Shown: positions 10,653 through 21,638 of the stretch, one piece after another
Position numbering within the stretch: the stretch's first letter is position 1
Layout of the letters: every line of letters begins with the position of its first letter
Origin: Craspedostauros australis
Taxonomy: Eukaryota > Bacillariophyta > Bacillariophyceae > Mastogloiales > Achnanthaceae
DNA: 64,000 nucleotides
Direction of reading: 5' to 3'
Assembly: GCA_026770025.1 (NCBI GenBank)
Contig: JAMXDE010000017.1
Location: 1,302,001 to 1,366,000, forward strand
Position numbers and translations under genes: made by a program
Notes under the pieces: generated by a model
Told to the model about the DNA's origin: nothing
Seen by the model: the letters and a program-made list of their open reading frames with translations, nothing else
Databases searched by the model: none

Positions 10653-11287
10653 GCAATTGCTGAACCAAACACAAGTGAAATAAATAGATTGTGGCAGCGT
10701 CCGGAGTAATGAGATTTAGCACTATATGTATTTGTGCTGATAAGTCTAAAATAGAATTATGTTCTACAGAAGAGAAGCTAGTCCAGCCACTTTGGTTGTC
10801 TTTCTTCGTAGGTCGCGAATGAGTCATGAGTACCAATGTGAAATCCAAATGTGATTGCCAGTTGTGACATTAATGCAGGGGTGTGAATGTGAAATGCGAT
10901 AACCTTCTGTTGTTGTGATTTGTCAGTGATGGGAGAATTGTTGGGAACATGCACCAGAACTCAAGTTTCAAATAGTTCTGCTCCTCCTTTCATCTGGTAC
11001 TGCACAATGGAGGGGAAGTCAGGCAAGAGAAATCATCCTTGAGGATCTTTCTGGTACATTGCCAGTGGAAGAGGAAGAGGTTGCTGATGTTGAGGCATGG
11101 GAGTTGTGCTATTCTCACCTGGCAGGATCCATTGATGTTGTTTTCAGTCAGTCTGAAGCTAGGCTTTGCAATCATCGGAAGCAAATGGTGAAGAAGCTCA
11201 GACACTGATTGATGGAATCCAACACCTTGGTGAACAACGGGCAACTCCACCCACGACAGAAACACAACCACCGGGGGAGCCTATTTT

Positions 11288-11485
11288 GTGTCTGTCGCAA
11301 AGATGCTTCTCTGCCACGCTATCAAGGATGGAAGCCACACACATTTAACACCGTTCCAACTGCGACAAAGCTGGCCCGAGTATGCTCCATTTAGTCATAC
11401 GAAGTTCAAGGAACGCATGTACCAAGAGGCTCGTCATCAGAACTTCATCGTTTATCTTGGGAGGAACTGTAACACAACTAATTAA
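11288..11485 (+). pseudogene. short open frame inside the inverted-end element, possible gene fragment
   Basis: This frame reads AMPKDG-like then FQLRQSWPEYAPFSHTKF and ERMYQEARHQ. A pattern of Pro-Glu-Tyr followed by a basic F-x-x-R-x-Y-Q-E stretch resembles unnamed open frames in diatom transposable elements, but no domain can be assigned. It is short, lacks a convincing start and is bounded by stops. It could equally be chance coding. Confidence 0.2.
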
Positions 11486-11571
11486 GACAGATTTACGCTG
11501 CAAAATAGAATTCACTTGTCTCCGTAGTCATTTTTGTTTACACGTGTGCTTGGCTCATGTCTGTGTTTGGA

Positions 11572-11710
11572 TGACTTTGCCCAACTTTGTCCAATTTTGT
11601 CCAATTTTGTCAAAGTCGATTTGCTATTGTCCATTTTTGCCGAGTTCTGTCCAACTTTGTCTCACTCTGTCCAACTTTGTCTGACTTTGTCCAACTTTGT
11701 CTCACTCTGT
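11572..11710 (-). repeat. right subterminal array of ACTTTGTCT units
   Basis: About twelve imperfect copies of (C/A)AACTTTGTC and CTCACTCTGTC on the plus strand. They are complementary to the units of the array at 9392-9535. Confidence 0.75.
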
Positions 11711-11878
11711 CAACTGATGACAACCAAGGAAACCGCTATTTCTCAAATTTTGGAAACTAGTAAAAATGAGCAACACTATCGTTTTCTCGATCAGTTCTGT
11801 CAAAAGAGAGAAAATGTCATGTCGAAAACTTTCAATCACGTTCAAGATGGATCTTCTGGACAAAATGTTGGGTGTCCC

Positions 11879-12481
11879 TGGTCCCAGCGCATAGAGGAAA
11901 TCATGTTCTTCCACTCACCCGATGGAGGAGAGGAGAACCTGGTTTGGGTCGGCTCAGTCCTTCCGCTATAGTACTGTATTAATAGACCGGTCTCTAGACA
12001 GTAGTATAATATATGGTAGTCTCTATCTCCACAGAGACAGAAAGAAAGGTTAATGCTCTATGCAAAGAAGCAGTATCATTTTTGCGATCGGCGAAGACCA
12101 TCGCATGACAACCGACGCCGCCACCACATCCGACAACACCTCGCATCAAGAACGGGGTTGCAGAAGCCCGATACACTGGCTGGGCTACATTACAACGTGA
12201 TAGAGTGATGTGATCCACTCCTATTGGGGACAACAATCAAGGCGGGGTGGCAGGAGGGTTCGTGATCACCAATGCAAATCCTCCGCTGCCAAAGTGAAGG
12301 ATGTGCTGTGTCCACAGCGATGTTGCTTGGGACGTGGGTCGATCGCTGAGGGGATGGGTTCACACATTGCCTGGTCGACCAGAAAGTACTGGAGTGTAGA
12401 AAGCCACAGTCACAGCTTCACCTGTACTTGTACTCGCGCATTGGACGTGCGCAGCCAAGTCAAGCGGATGATTCGTCGCGC
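11879..12481. other. spacer downstream of the four-TM gene A, no gene seen
   Basis: About 600 bp between the right end of the inverted-end element and the stop codon of the minus-strand gene at 12482. No domain, RNA or repeat was recognised. Confidence 0.5.
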
Positions 12482-14882
12482 TCACCGCCTTTTGCTGCTG
12501 CCATTGCTGTTGTTGCGTGATGAATTTTGTCCGTCGGCATCGCGGCGTGGCGGTTTGGTGCCGGGCCTGGCGCTGCTTTGGGATGCGGTACGCCCCGGTG
12601 GTGCACGCCCACCCTTGCTGTTACGATTTGATACAGCGGATGCTCCCGATTTGGATCTGGGTGGCGGAGCGCGTGCCTTCTTGTCGCCGCGCTGCTTGGC
12701 GTTGGATGCGTTCGAAGTGCTCATGTTGGACTTCGTGCGTCCTGGCGCCTTCTTTCCGCCCCTGTCCGTGCGCTTCGAACTCGTGGTGCTCATGTTCGAT
12801 TTTGATCGATCTGGCTTGGTGCCTTGCACAGAGCGCGACGAAGATCTGGAACGTCCGCGCTTGTCATTCTTGTCGTTCTTCTTTTTCTTGCTGTTCTTGT
12901 TGCTGCTTTTGCTCTTGCTGTTGTTCTTGCCATTCTTCTTGGAAGAAGTGATAGATGCTTTGCTCTTGCTGTCCCGCTTGCTGCTGGGCTTTGGTTCCTG
13001 CGACCGTCCCCGTTTCGCCACGTCGCGGCTGCGACTCCGAGCGTTGCTCTTGTTGTTCTTGCTTGTATTGGTTGCGCTGCTGTTCTGCCTGGATCGTGAG
13101 GTGGAGCGTCCGCGCCCTGGATTCCTGTTATTGCTTTGCGAGGTGGAACGATCGCGGCGCGCATCCTTGTTGCTCTGAGACGTGGATCGGCCACGGCCTT
13201 TGCGGGTTGGGGATGACGAACGTGAGCGGCCTCGCTTGCTGGTGTCACTCTTGTTCTTGGACTTGCCGTCATCAAATTGCGCCGACGATGATGGCTTGCC
13301 ACCCTCCTCGATGTCACCGCCACCATGCTTGCTTTGCTTGCGCATCTTGGCCTTCTTGCGTGTCTTCTTGACCTTGTGCTTGATCCGGCGCTGGTCCTTC
13401 TTCACTTTCGACCACATGGCGCCTGCGGTACGGCGTGCCTTGGGCTGATTCTCCGGATCGGTCCTGCTGCCCTTGGGCTTGAACATGGCAAAGGGTGGCA
13501 CTCTGGACGTTGCCTTTGGAATCATGCAGAAGATCACCAGCGTTGCCAGATACAGTACCGCAGCGAACGCAGCTTCGATAACCCCGCTTTCGATTTGGCA
13601 TTCGCTATCGCCTTCGTTCACGCTGGTTCGCGAGCGGTGGAGTGATGACAAGGATAATACAATGGATTTGATATGCCAGGGATGAGAAGTGAGATGGAGC
13701 TGCGTGAGAGGTCTGGTACAAGAGAGTAGCGGCGCAAGCTTCGGCGACGAATCGAGTGGCTGCGCGCTTGGTGTCTCTTTGGGCGTCAACTGATCCAGCG
13801 CATGGTGGTGGTGGTGTCACACATGCTCGTACTCGCAGTGGCGAGCAAGGTATCCGTATGGTTAACATGATGGGACAGACCACGCAAAAGTGGCACTCGA
13901 GAATCGCAAACCGAAAGAGGAGACAGCTGTTCCGCTCTCCTTCCTCCTCGTGTCAAGAAACGTACCAAAGGTCCGACATGATGCCGAAGACACCGCCCTG
14001 CAGACCTGAGCAGATGATGAGGCAGACCGACGTGATCATCGCGCCGTAATCGCAAAGGAACACGAGGGTGTCGAGGATCAACGCAGCCAACCCGATGATG
14101 CCGAAAACTGGTCCCGCGTAGGCACACCGCTGGGCGCGGCTGATCTTGGGATAGAAGTCCTTCATTTCTTTCCGATCGATCTCATAGTCGACGCAACCGT
14201 TGGTCGATTCGCCGCCAGAAGCATCGACGAGTTCGTACTCGAAGATGCCGATGTTGATGTCAAGGGCACCCTTGAAGGGCTCCTTGTCCCACGATGAGGG
14301 CGGGACGTTGCCATCTGTTGTGACGGAGATGAAGTTGCACCCTTTTCCAGAAGACATGCTGAGCGCCAGCGCGATGATGAGGAGCACAATCACGATGCCT
14401 CTGTTCGTTGCGTTATGTTGCGTTATGTTGCGTCATGTAGCATTGTGTGGCATCGTGTAATGTGGTCGAACAAGAGTACAATTGGAATGATACGTCAGAG
14501 CATGTTAGCCATGAGACACGTATTAGTGCGAGTACAAGTGCGATCACGAGTACAAGTGCGATTACGAGTACCAGTAGATTTTGATAGCAAATTTCAGGGT
14601 CTTCATTGGGGGGTCGGCACTGCTCTCATGTAGAGTGCGCGATCATGCATCGGTAGGCATACTACTACTCGTATTGGCACCGACCACAGTCACATGGTAC
14701 AAGTATGTGCACACTTGAGGCCAGAGTTACCTTGAGGCCATAGTCAACTTGAGTCAATCATCTGATTGCCGACCAGCAGGCAGCGATGCTCACCTTCCAA
14801 TGTGCGCAGATACATCATGGTCTGGAACCAACTTGAGCTTCTTCGGGGACGACCCGTTCTTGCTGAGCTGGGTCTTCGGCAT
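12482..14882 (-). CDS. four-TM Cys-loop membrane protein with long basic tail (gene A, 3 exons)
   Basis: Not a named family, but clearly paralogous to the gene at 18310-19848. Exon 1 (14794-14882) starts MPKTQLSKNGSSPKK and ends at donor AAG|GTGAGC. Exon 2 (13966-14400) begins after GAACAG and codes for TM1 (GIVIVLLIIALALS), a Cys loop (GCNFIS, IGIFEYEL, RAQRCAY), TM2 and TM3, ending at donor GTACGT. Exon 3 (12482-13622) begins after CCAG with CVNEGDSECQIESG and TM4. It continues as a tail of about 330 residues rich in Lys, Arg, Ser and Asn, with RS-like clusters (RGRSRSSS) and two KSNMST repeats. Both introns (14401-14793, 13623-13965) are phase 2; the product is 554 aa. The topology is four TM helices with a Cys loop between TM1 and TM2 and a short one before TM4, and a charged tail probably cytosolic. 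A scaffold or matrix-anchoring role is only a guess. Confidence 0.78.
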
Positions 14883-17061
14883 GATGCGTTCGGTGCGTTT
14901 AGTGCCCCCAGAAGTTCCTGCAATACTAGCGCACACGACAGCGTCCGGAAGTGGCTGCGTCGCTTCCTCTCGCGGCTGCTCGTGCTGCTGTTACAGTTGC
15001 AGTCGTCCTCGTATTATGCACGTATGTCAGAACAGCGCCCGACAAGATGGTGGAAAATGAGATGGAATCACTCTGAATGGATCGGAATGGATGACAATGT
15101 TGGTGGTATCGGCTCGGAGGAAATGCGGCAGTGCCTCCACAGCAACCAATTGCAAATACAATGAATCCTGTGGATGCGACCGTTGCGTTCCTGCGTCCGT
15201 TGATGGGTTCTGTTTGCTCTGCGGAACCTGATGGATGATCCGAGCAACAGGTTCTTGTTTTTCTTGTTGCTGTTGCTGCTGTCCGTGTCGTCCTCGTTCT
15301 CGGGGATGTGGCCACGAATGCAGTCGCCGCTTTGCCTCCTCTGGTATCGTGTTCGAGCCAATCCAAAGGCCACCAGAAGATGGATGCAGTGTTGTACAAT
15401 CTGCGGGTGCGACCTCTTGCGTTGTTGCTTCGTCTCTCTTCGTCCCAATGGCGAATCTTCGAGTGCAGGTGGGATGCCATGTTGCTGCTCGTCTCTGTCT
15501 GTCTTTCTTGGTCGTGGTGTCCCCACACCTTGTATCCGCAGCACAAACACACGATCAGGTCGCCCAGAACATGCAAAGGTTGGCGCGAAGGACACGGTTG
15601 TGACATTTTCATTCCTGCCTGCAACAACACGAACAGAAACCTCACACGCTGTTGGGAACAGTTGGAAACAATCATGTTGGTCTTTTTAGTCATGGTATTG
15701 AAAAGTCAAAGAAACCCATCAATCAAAATGTTTGATATATTGACTATTTACCGATGATTCCAATCGTCGCAAGAAATAGTGTGTCCGAGACGTGCCAATG
15801 TTCTGAATAGGACTGACCGGATCAATCACGATCCGCAGAACAAACATTCGTGAAACGCCCGAATCAACAGACCGCTTCGAAGCAACACAAAACCGTGAAG
15901 AGAAACAACAAGACAAATCCACCCAAGACGTTCGCCTGGCGGGGCGCGACCAGCCGTGGTGCGATTAAGGAAACAGATTTATAGAGTAGTCGTCAGCGTT
16001 AGCAATGAAAAAAGCACGGTATCACAACAAGCACTTCAGGCAGGAGGATGACAGTGCCTTCGCGACGTTCGAAGCTGTTAACTTGGAGTGATAGAGAAGA
16101 GCTTGGCCAGGCGTTGTGTCGTCGAATTCAACCGGACACAGATCCTAGTTTAATTGTACTCTGCAAAATGGCTTGCGGCCGACATATCCTCAACTGTCTA
16201 CATAATGATGCGAACTGGACAAGAAGCGCACGGCCACGCAACCAATGCAAGGCAGAGTACTCCAGAACAGAAGGGAGGGGAGGAATCCTCCTGGTTCTTG
16301 CACATTGTGTCGATCTCCCCATTCTCTGTCTGCGACATCGTGCCATTGTTTCGCGACGAGACTGTCTCATGGCCAGACGCGCATACCCCTATAATCGCAC
16401 TCTCTGTTTCGACCAGCACATGCCTGCACACTTAAAAATCTCCATTGATACTCTGTGGCGCCTTGCTCCAAATGCGTTGTGCCACTGTGAACTTTGGAAT
16501 ACATGCTGTTAGTACCGTGCTCCTCGTAGAATAACTGTGATGTGCCTGCCATCCTCCATTCGAATTCCTTGGAGGTCGCAGCACCATCTGTCGATGGCTT
16601 CCCATGCCCGACGGTGGACAAAAGCCTTGCCATCGCAGGTTTCGTTCCTCCTTTCTGCGCTCTGCCGGGAAGATTCGAGCAACCCTAAATGTGGATGGTA
16701 TGGAGTGCGCAGGCTGTGTTCGGCCTACCATCTTGGACGAACCTCTGCGCAAACGCGGTTCGGTGCTGGGAGCGGACTGTCGTCGCGACGAAGGCAGCGT
16801 AGGTGATCTTGAGCGACGCAATACCGCCACGAGACATGCGCACGTGACAGTATACATAGGGATGCGTTGCAGACGAGCGGTGCTTTTTGTTCGCACCACA
16901 AGAGCCTGCCTCCAAGTGTGTACTCTGTTCTTGCCCAACATGCCTCATAATCTCTTGATTGCGACAATTCCATCGCCTGCCACGTCGCTCGCCAACCACA
17001 CCCCAAAACCCACAAGCCATACATCACGTCACACTTCATCGTGATACCTACAAGCGCAAAC
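14883..17061. other. 2.2-kb region between divergent genes, no supported gene
   Basis: It separates the start of the minus-strand four-TM gene A from the start of the plus-strand DUF6824 gene, so both promoters should lie here. The longest open frame (14926-15693, minus, 255 codons) is biased but has no domain. No RNA or mobile element was seen. Confidence 0.5.
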
Positions 17062-17742
17062 ATGCATTCCTTGCGACCAGAAAGCAAAATCGCATGGCGT
17101 GAGCATAATGCAACGAAGCCTCATGAGCTTTCTCTCCATTGTCCAGCCAAGATGAACGCCGACCGACGTTCCGTTACCCCACGCAGAAGCGACTTTTTGT
17201 GCGGGAAAACCGCCGATTGTCACAGAAATCCAGGGACCATTCATGCGCAATGCCTATTCCACGAATGGGGGCCGAGGTATCGACAGAGCTCTGATTCCAA
17301 AAAGAAGGAAATAGTCGAGCACGTCAAGCTCCTGATCATGTTCTCGGCGCACCCGCCCGCTCGATTCTTGAAACACAAGAAAGACGACCCTTTGTCGTGG
17401 GTTGAACTGGAACCGAGGGAAGCAACCCGTAAGGTCCGAGACAAACTTCGTGATCCGAAACCTCGATTTCGGTCAGAACGGTACACAAGGGCGTTTTCTC
17501 AGCTCTCGCATGCTCGCCGAGCTCCACCACCGCCACCGCCGCCGCCGCCGGCTCCAAGACTCCAAGACTCACTCATGTTTGTCCATTGGAGCACGTTCGA
17601 TGAGAAAACGACAATCACCTCACCCACCATGCCCAGTCTCCAGGAAGACGATGATGCATCTCTTCCTCCTGAGGGAATTGAGCCATTGGGGCTGTCTGCG
17701 TGGTTGGATGATGTGTGGGGTCACGGATTTTGGAGCGTGTGA
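17062..17742 (+). CDS. DUF6824 domain protein, divergent
   Basis: A 226-aa protein whose middle matches the DUF6824 domain, which is numerous in diatoms and has no known function. The match runs from SDFLCGKTADCHRNPGTI (about residues 43-60) through a helical part (SKKKEIVEHVKLLI) to RFLKHKKDDPLSWVEL and REATRKVRDKLRDPKP (about residue 130). The usual opening is V-L-x-G-R-G followed by N-x-H-P-G-N; here the Gly-Arg-Gly is replaced by Cys-Gly-Lys and the His-Pro-Gly by Asn-Pro-Gly. A run of nine prolines (about residues 155-165) and an acidic tail follow. The ATG at 17062 is the first in frame; an earlier GTG at 17041 is unlikely to be used. Some authors suspect DNA binding for such proteins, but nothing here shows it. 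Confidence 0.7.
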   Translation: MHSLRPESKIAWREHNATKPHELSLHCPAKMNADRRSVTPRRSDFLCGKTADCHRNPGTIHAQCLFHEWGPRYRQSSDSKKKEIVEHVKLLIMFSAHPPARFLKHKKDDPLSWVELEPREATRKVRDKLRDPKPRFRSERYTRAFSQLSHARRAPPPPPPPPPAPRLQDSLMFVHWSTFDEKTTITSPTMPSLQEDDDASLPPEGIEPLGLSAWLDDVWGHGFWSV

Positions 17743-18309
17743 GGCAGTCAATCGAAACAAGCCAAACAGACACGCACAACAACAAACAGACAGACAAGAA
17801 AAGAACCAGAACGATGGGCGTACTTGTTGAACGACACAAGACGACGCAAGACAACACAACCAATCACCAGGATCGAGGGACGGGCTAAACCAGATCAAAT
17901 CAAGCCAGGACGAAGCAATCAGAGTCAGATATGAGTAATAACGACGTAACGACAATTCACAATCATAGTTACTACATATTCAGGATTTTGACGAGATTAT
18001 ACGGTATGGATGTCCCGCAGGGTCCGGCGCAGGGTTTGCTCTTCTCTAGCTCTACTCTATGTGGTTCACGATTACGTCGAGGGCGCCGACAGCAGCAGCG
18101 GCAGTCTCTGCCCATCCCGCGCATTCCACCGAGAGTGCATTCCGTTGTATTTCATTCAATGAAATCTGTTTGGATGGGGAAGACGGCCAACGTTGGTTGG
18201 TCAGGATGAGCGCGGCGAATGTACATGCGAGTATATGATTTCTGCAGCAAAACAGGCTGAGAAAGATGTTGTGACTGCCTCGTTGCTCTGGCATGGTACG
18301 ATGAAGCAG
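17743..18309. other. 3' spacer between convergent genes, no gene seen
   Basis: About 570 bp between the stop of the DUF6824 gene and the stop of the minus-strand four-TM gene B. It has several CAGACAAG-like purine-rich stretches near 17765-17800 and no recognisable coding sequence. Confidence 0.5.
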
Positions 18310-19848
18310 TTAGTCCAGCCCATCATCACCATCACTGTTGTTGTTGTTCTTGTTGCTGGCGGCATCGTCGTCTGCAAAGCTGTCATCGTCGTCGTACTCT
18401 CCCGCACCAAAGACCCTTGTTTTGACAGCCTTGCTGCCATCGGTGAAATGGGTCGTCTCCGTGACCTGCTTGCTGCCATCGGGGAAGAGCTTCTCGGTCG
18501 TCTCCATGTGGCTGACGTTGCGCGGTGGCGGGACGTTGGTGTCGAAGTCCGCATCGGAAGAAGTGGTGTGCCTCGACCTGGAATGGTGCGAGCCCGACAT
18601 GCGCGACGAATGCCGTGGGATCGGGCGCCGCTGCTCGTCGTCGTCGGAATAATCGGACTGGGAGGAGTCGGAGGAACGACCCCTTGACGATGCGTACTGC
18701 TCCTGACGCGATGTACTCTGCTCCTCGTCGCTAAAGGACGCAGAATTGGTGCGGTTCGCCTTCTTGCGGCGCGTTGATGCTCGATTGTTGTTGGTGCTGC
18801 CGCCGCCGCTGGAGTTGCCACGGCTTGGCTGCCTGCTGTTCCTTCGCTTGGGTGGCGGCGATGGTGAAACCGGGCTCGCGATGGCAGGCGAAGGTCGTCG
18901 TTTGGGCGGCTGCTGTTTGCCGGAGCCGTTGTTCGGTTGGGAGAGGTTGGTGCGACCTGATGCGCGATGCTGCTCTTCGCGTTGGTTCTGCAGATTGGCG
19001 TAACAGCAAGGATCGGGACGCGGCATGCAGCACAGCAAGGTGGCGGCAACGAAGAAGCCCGCTGTTGCCGCTATGCCGAAGTACACGCCCTCCTTTTGCT
19101 CGCACTCCTGGTTGTCCGAGAAGCTGTTTGTGATCGCACAGCGAACGAAGTTGGTGGTGATTGTCGTTAATGTTGTTGGTGTTTACGGGGTGAGTAGGAG
19201 AATTGTGTCGGAGAGTGGGTGAGACTCATGTACGTACTTTGCATATTTTATGTACTTCACGCAATGCAGAAAAGACGAGAGTGGGACGGTATGATAGAGT
19301 GCATATGAGAACGAAGAGGAGCAGATGAAGGGAACGTACCAGAAATCTGGATCAGCCACAAGGGAGAACGTCCCTGCCTGAATGCCCGTGGCCGAGAGGA
19401 AGAGGAATCCCGTGAGGAGGAAGCTGGCGTAAAAGGAGCAGCAGAAGCATTCGAAGAAGTTGAGGAAGAGAGCGAGAGCGGCAGCGACGGGTGCGATGAG
19501 AGCGCAGAACTGCGCGCTGGTGAGGCTAGGGTAGTCGTCCGCCATGTCCTGGAAGAGCGAGTCGTAGACGTCGCACTCCTCATCGACAGCCACCCTGCCC
19601 TCAACCTCCAGGATCTTGTACTGGAAGATGCCCACATTGGCCTTGACGGCCCTGTCGAAGGGAGGCTCCAGCGTCTCCTGCGGCGATCCAGTGAGGGACT
19701 CGTAGGAGATGAAGTCGCACGTCGTGCTGGCATAGAGGGAGCAGAGGATGGAAGCGACACCGATCAGCGTGATGACCGTCCTGCCGCAGTAGCCGTACAT
19801 GTTGCGACGCCTCTGCATCTGGTAGTCATCTCTCGATGATGACGGCAT
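18310..19848 (-). CDS. four-TM Cys-loop membrane protein with acidic/Ser tail (gene B, 2 exons)
   Basis: Paralogue of the gene at 12482-14882. Exon 1 (19340-19848) starts MPSSSRDDYQMQRRRN and codes for TM1 after GYCGR, a loop with CDFISYES and VGIFQYKIL, SAQFCALIAP entering TM2, TM3, and GIQAGTFSLVADPDF. The donor is TCTG|GTACGT, phase 2. Exon 2 (18310-19123) begins after CAAACAG with CFSDNQECEQKEG, then TM4 and CCMPRPDPCCYANLQ. The Ser/Pro/Arg-rich tail ends in an Asp-rich stretch and contains two related segments, KLFPDGSKQVTET and HFTDGSKAVKTR. The product is 440 aa and the intron is 19124-19339. The frame is open upstream to 19920, so an N terminus 24 residues longer is possible. Splicing is supported because the spliced loop aligns with gene A (C-x4-7-C-x5-G). 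Function unknown; probably a membrane protein with a cytosolic tail. Confidence 0.8.
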
Positions 19849-21638
19849 GATTGCGATTGTCTTTGCTTTTGTGTCTGCGTCTGCTTGTGGCTTCGAATGT
19901 GGCGATGATTGTGGTCGCAAGTACGACTATTCTATGATGCTCGTAGTCGTATGGTATGGAGAGCTTCAAGAGAGTGTGCGTGTGAGAGAGAGAGAGAGAG
20001 GCCTGGGAAGGATGACGGAGATGTCTGCTGTGCTGTGCTCTGTTGGTGCGATACTCTTCGATCCGCAATCGTACGAGATGCGCAGCGAACTTTGCTTGGG
20101 AATTCAGAGCTGCCCAGGACTACGTGTATCAGTGCCAACTTGTGGTCAACTGCGGAAAACACCAATAGAGAGTATAGTCGTAGTATCGTACGACTACTAA
20201 TACGGCCTGATCAGCGGTTGGAGCAGTGGCCTTGGACTGTGGTTCTGGGTCGTTGACGATGCTTGGCGACAATGATACTATCTACCCGTGCTCTGATTCC
20301 GATCCTCTTTGACTTCGTCTCCGTCTCCTTCAATCTGCAGTTGTGTTCCCAGGGAGAGGGACGCAGGAGGAGTATAGCACGATTAGTATACTTTCAGTAT
20401 CAGATCAAAGTTATTGTACCATCCGTGGTGCTGCGCTGCCTCCACATCCTCCTCTTCTCCCTCGTGTCATCGCTGCAGGGATGGGTTCCTTCCGCCAAGA
20501 CAGAGGCACGCCTCCTCCGCTTCACCCCTTCTTGGTTTGGCACAACACAACAGCGCCAAGGGTGGGAGTACACGCCCAATACGAACTCCCCTTTCGTTCC
20601 GCACCACCAAGCGCCGACACGGCAAGTCGTGTCTTGTGTGGTGCTCGGTCAAAGCTCCACACAATACGCATGCGTGACTCGGAACGGATACATGTGCCCA
20701 ATAATGTCTCGTGTCGCAAGGAACGAATCGGAACACAAAGTCATTTCCATCCTGTCTTGTTTCAGATGAGGACTATGTGAGTACGTGTCGTTTTCGCTCT
20801 CACAAAATGTGCGCCAAATCCATCAATTCGCAGAGTTCCGCAAACGAGCGCGACACCTCTACGAACTATTATGTACGAGTGGAACCATGGGGTATGGTTG
20901 AGCACGAGCACGAGTACTCGCAACGGTGATGCTGTTTGGGACAGCATTGAACTGAGACAGCAGGAGACCTGGACGGTATATACGACCTATTCATATGGTA
21001 TAGTCGTCTACAAGCGGACATGGCATGTGCTCATCTTCAGAATTGAGAAGCGCGCGCACAAGACATTAGTAGTATTGTTGATCGAAATTCCGACGCCACA
21101 ATGGAGCCTGGGACGATCCAAGCGCTTGAGTCCCAGGTTACGCAGGCTGATGTCCCGCCAGCACCATGACTCGCAGTGCTGTGGCGTGGCGTGGTACAGG
21201 GATTCAAGAAAGCTATTCTAGAAATCAGACTGTTGCCGAAGCCTGCCACTCCACGAGCACTGCTATCACGTTGTGCTGGAACAGAGTCATGGTGTCGGAT
21301 GAAATTGCGTGTCATGCATGATGTTTATTCGTATTTGTATTCGCCGATGATACTACTGGAGTACTATGTGTACAACAGATGATGACACTGCTGCTCGAAG
21401 CATATGTATACGTGCAGGAGTACAGTTGTTAATTATGAGTAGTGATACGGTGTTGTGCACACGGGTTCTATGTATGGTATGTCTTCTTGTTTGTGACGGT
21501 GACGGTGGCGGTGCTGTTGGTGTTTGTGGTTTGTTCTTGTGGTCGTTGTTCGTTGCTGACGTGAGACTCGTTCGCAGCCGGAAATGCGGCAGATGCAAAT
21601 GGTCTCGCCTCGCCTTACTTGCATTGTGGCGGGTGAGT
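19849..21638. other. 1.8-kb region, no supported gene
   Basis: It lies upstream of four-TM gene B and downstream of the large RS/acidic gene, both on the minus strand. It contains a short (AG)n run near 19986-20001. Open frames here are short, Cys/His/Ser-biased and without domains. Confidence 0.5.

Larger units (their letters stand above)
9222..11878. mobile_element. probable DNA transposon remnant with inverted ends and inverted subterminal arrays
   Basis: The left end reads GGGACACCCAACA (9222-9234) and the right end is its exact reverse complement (11866-11878). Inside each end lies an array of about 10-bp units: AGACAAAGT-like at 9392-9535 and the complementary ACTTTGTCT-like at 11572-11710. 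The two arrays are inverted relative to each other, and the sequence between array and end is also partly alike. This layout is usual for class II elements with subterminal repeats (hAT, Mutator, CACTA types). The 2.0-kb interior contains only short open frames without a recognised transposase, so it is a decayed or non-autonomous copy. No clear target-site duplication was seen; both ends are flanked by a single T. The superfamily is undetermined. Confidence 0.55.

Noticed and set aside
14926..15693. 255-codon minus-strand open frame upstream of four-TM gene A
   Set aside because: Thr/Arg-biased translation without a domain; gene A has a better start at 14882, and no splice link was found.
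16432..16941. 169-codon minus-strand open frame
   Set aside because: No recognisable fold or motif; composition looks like chance translation.
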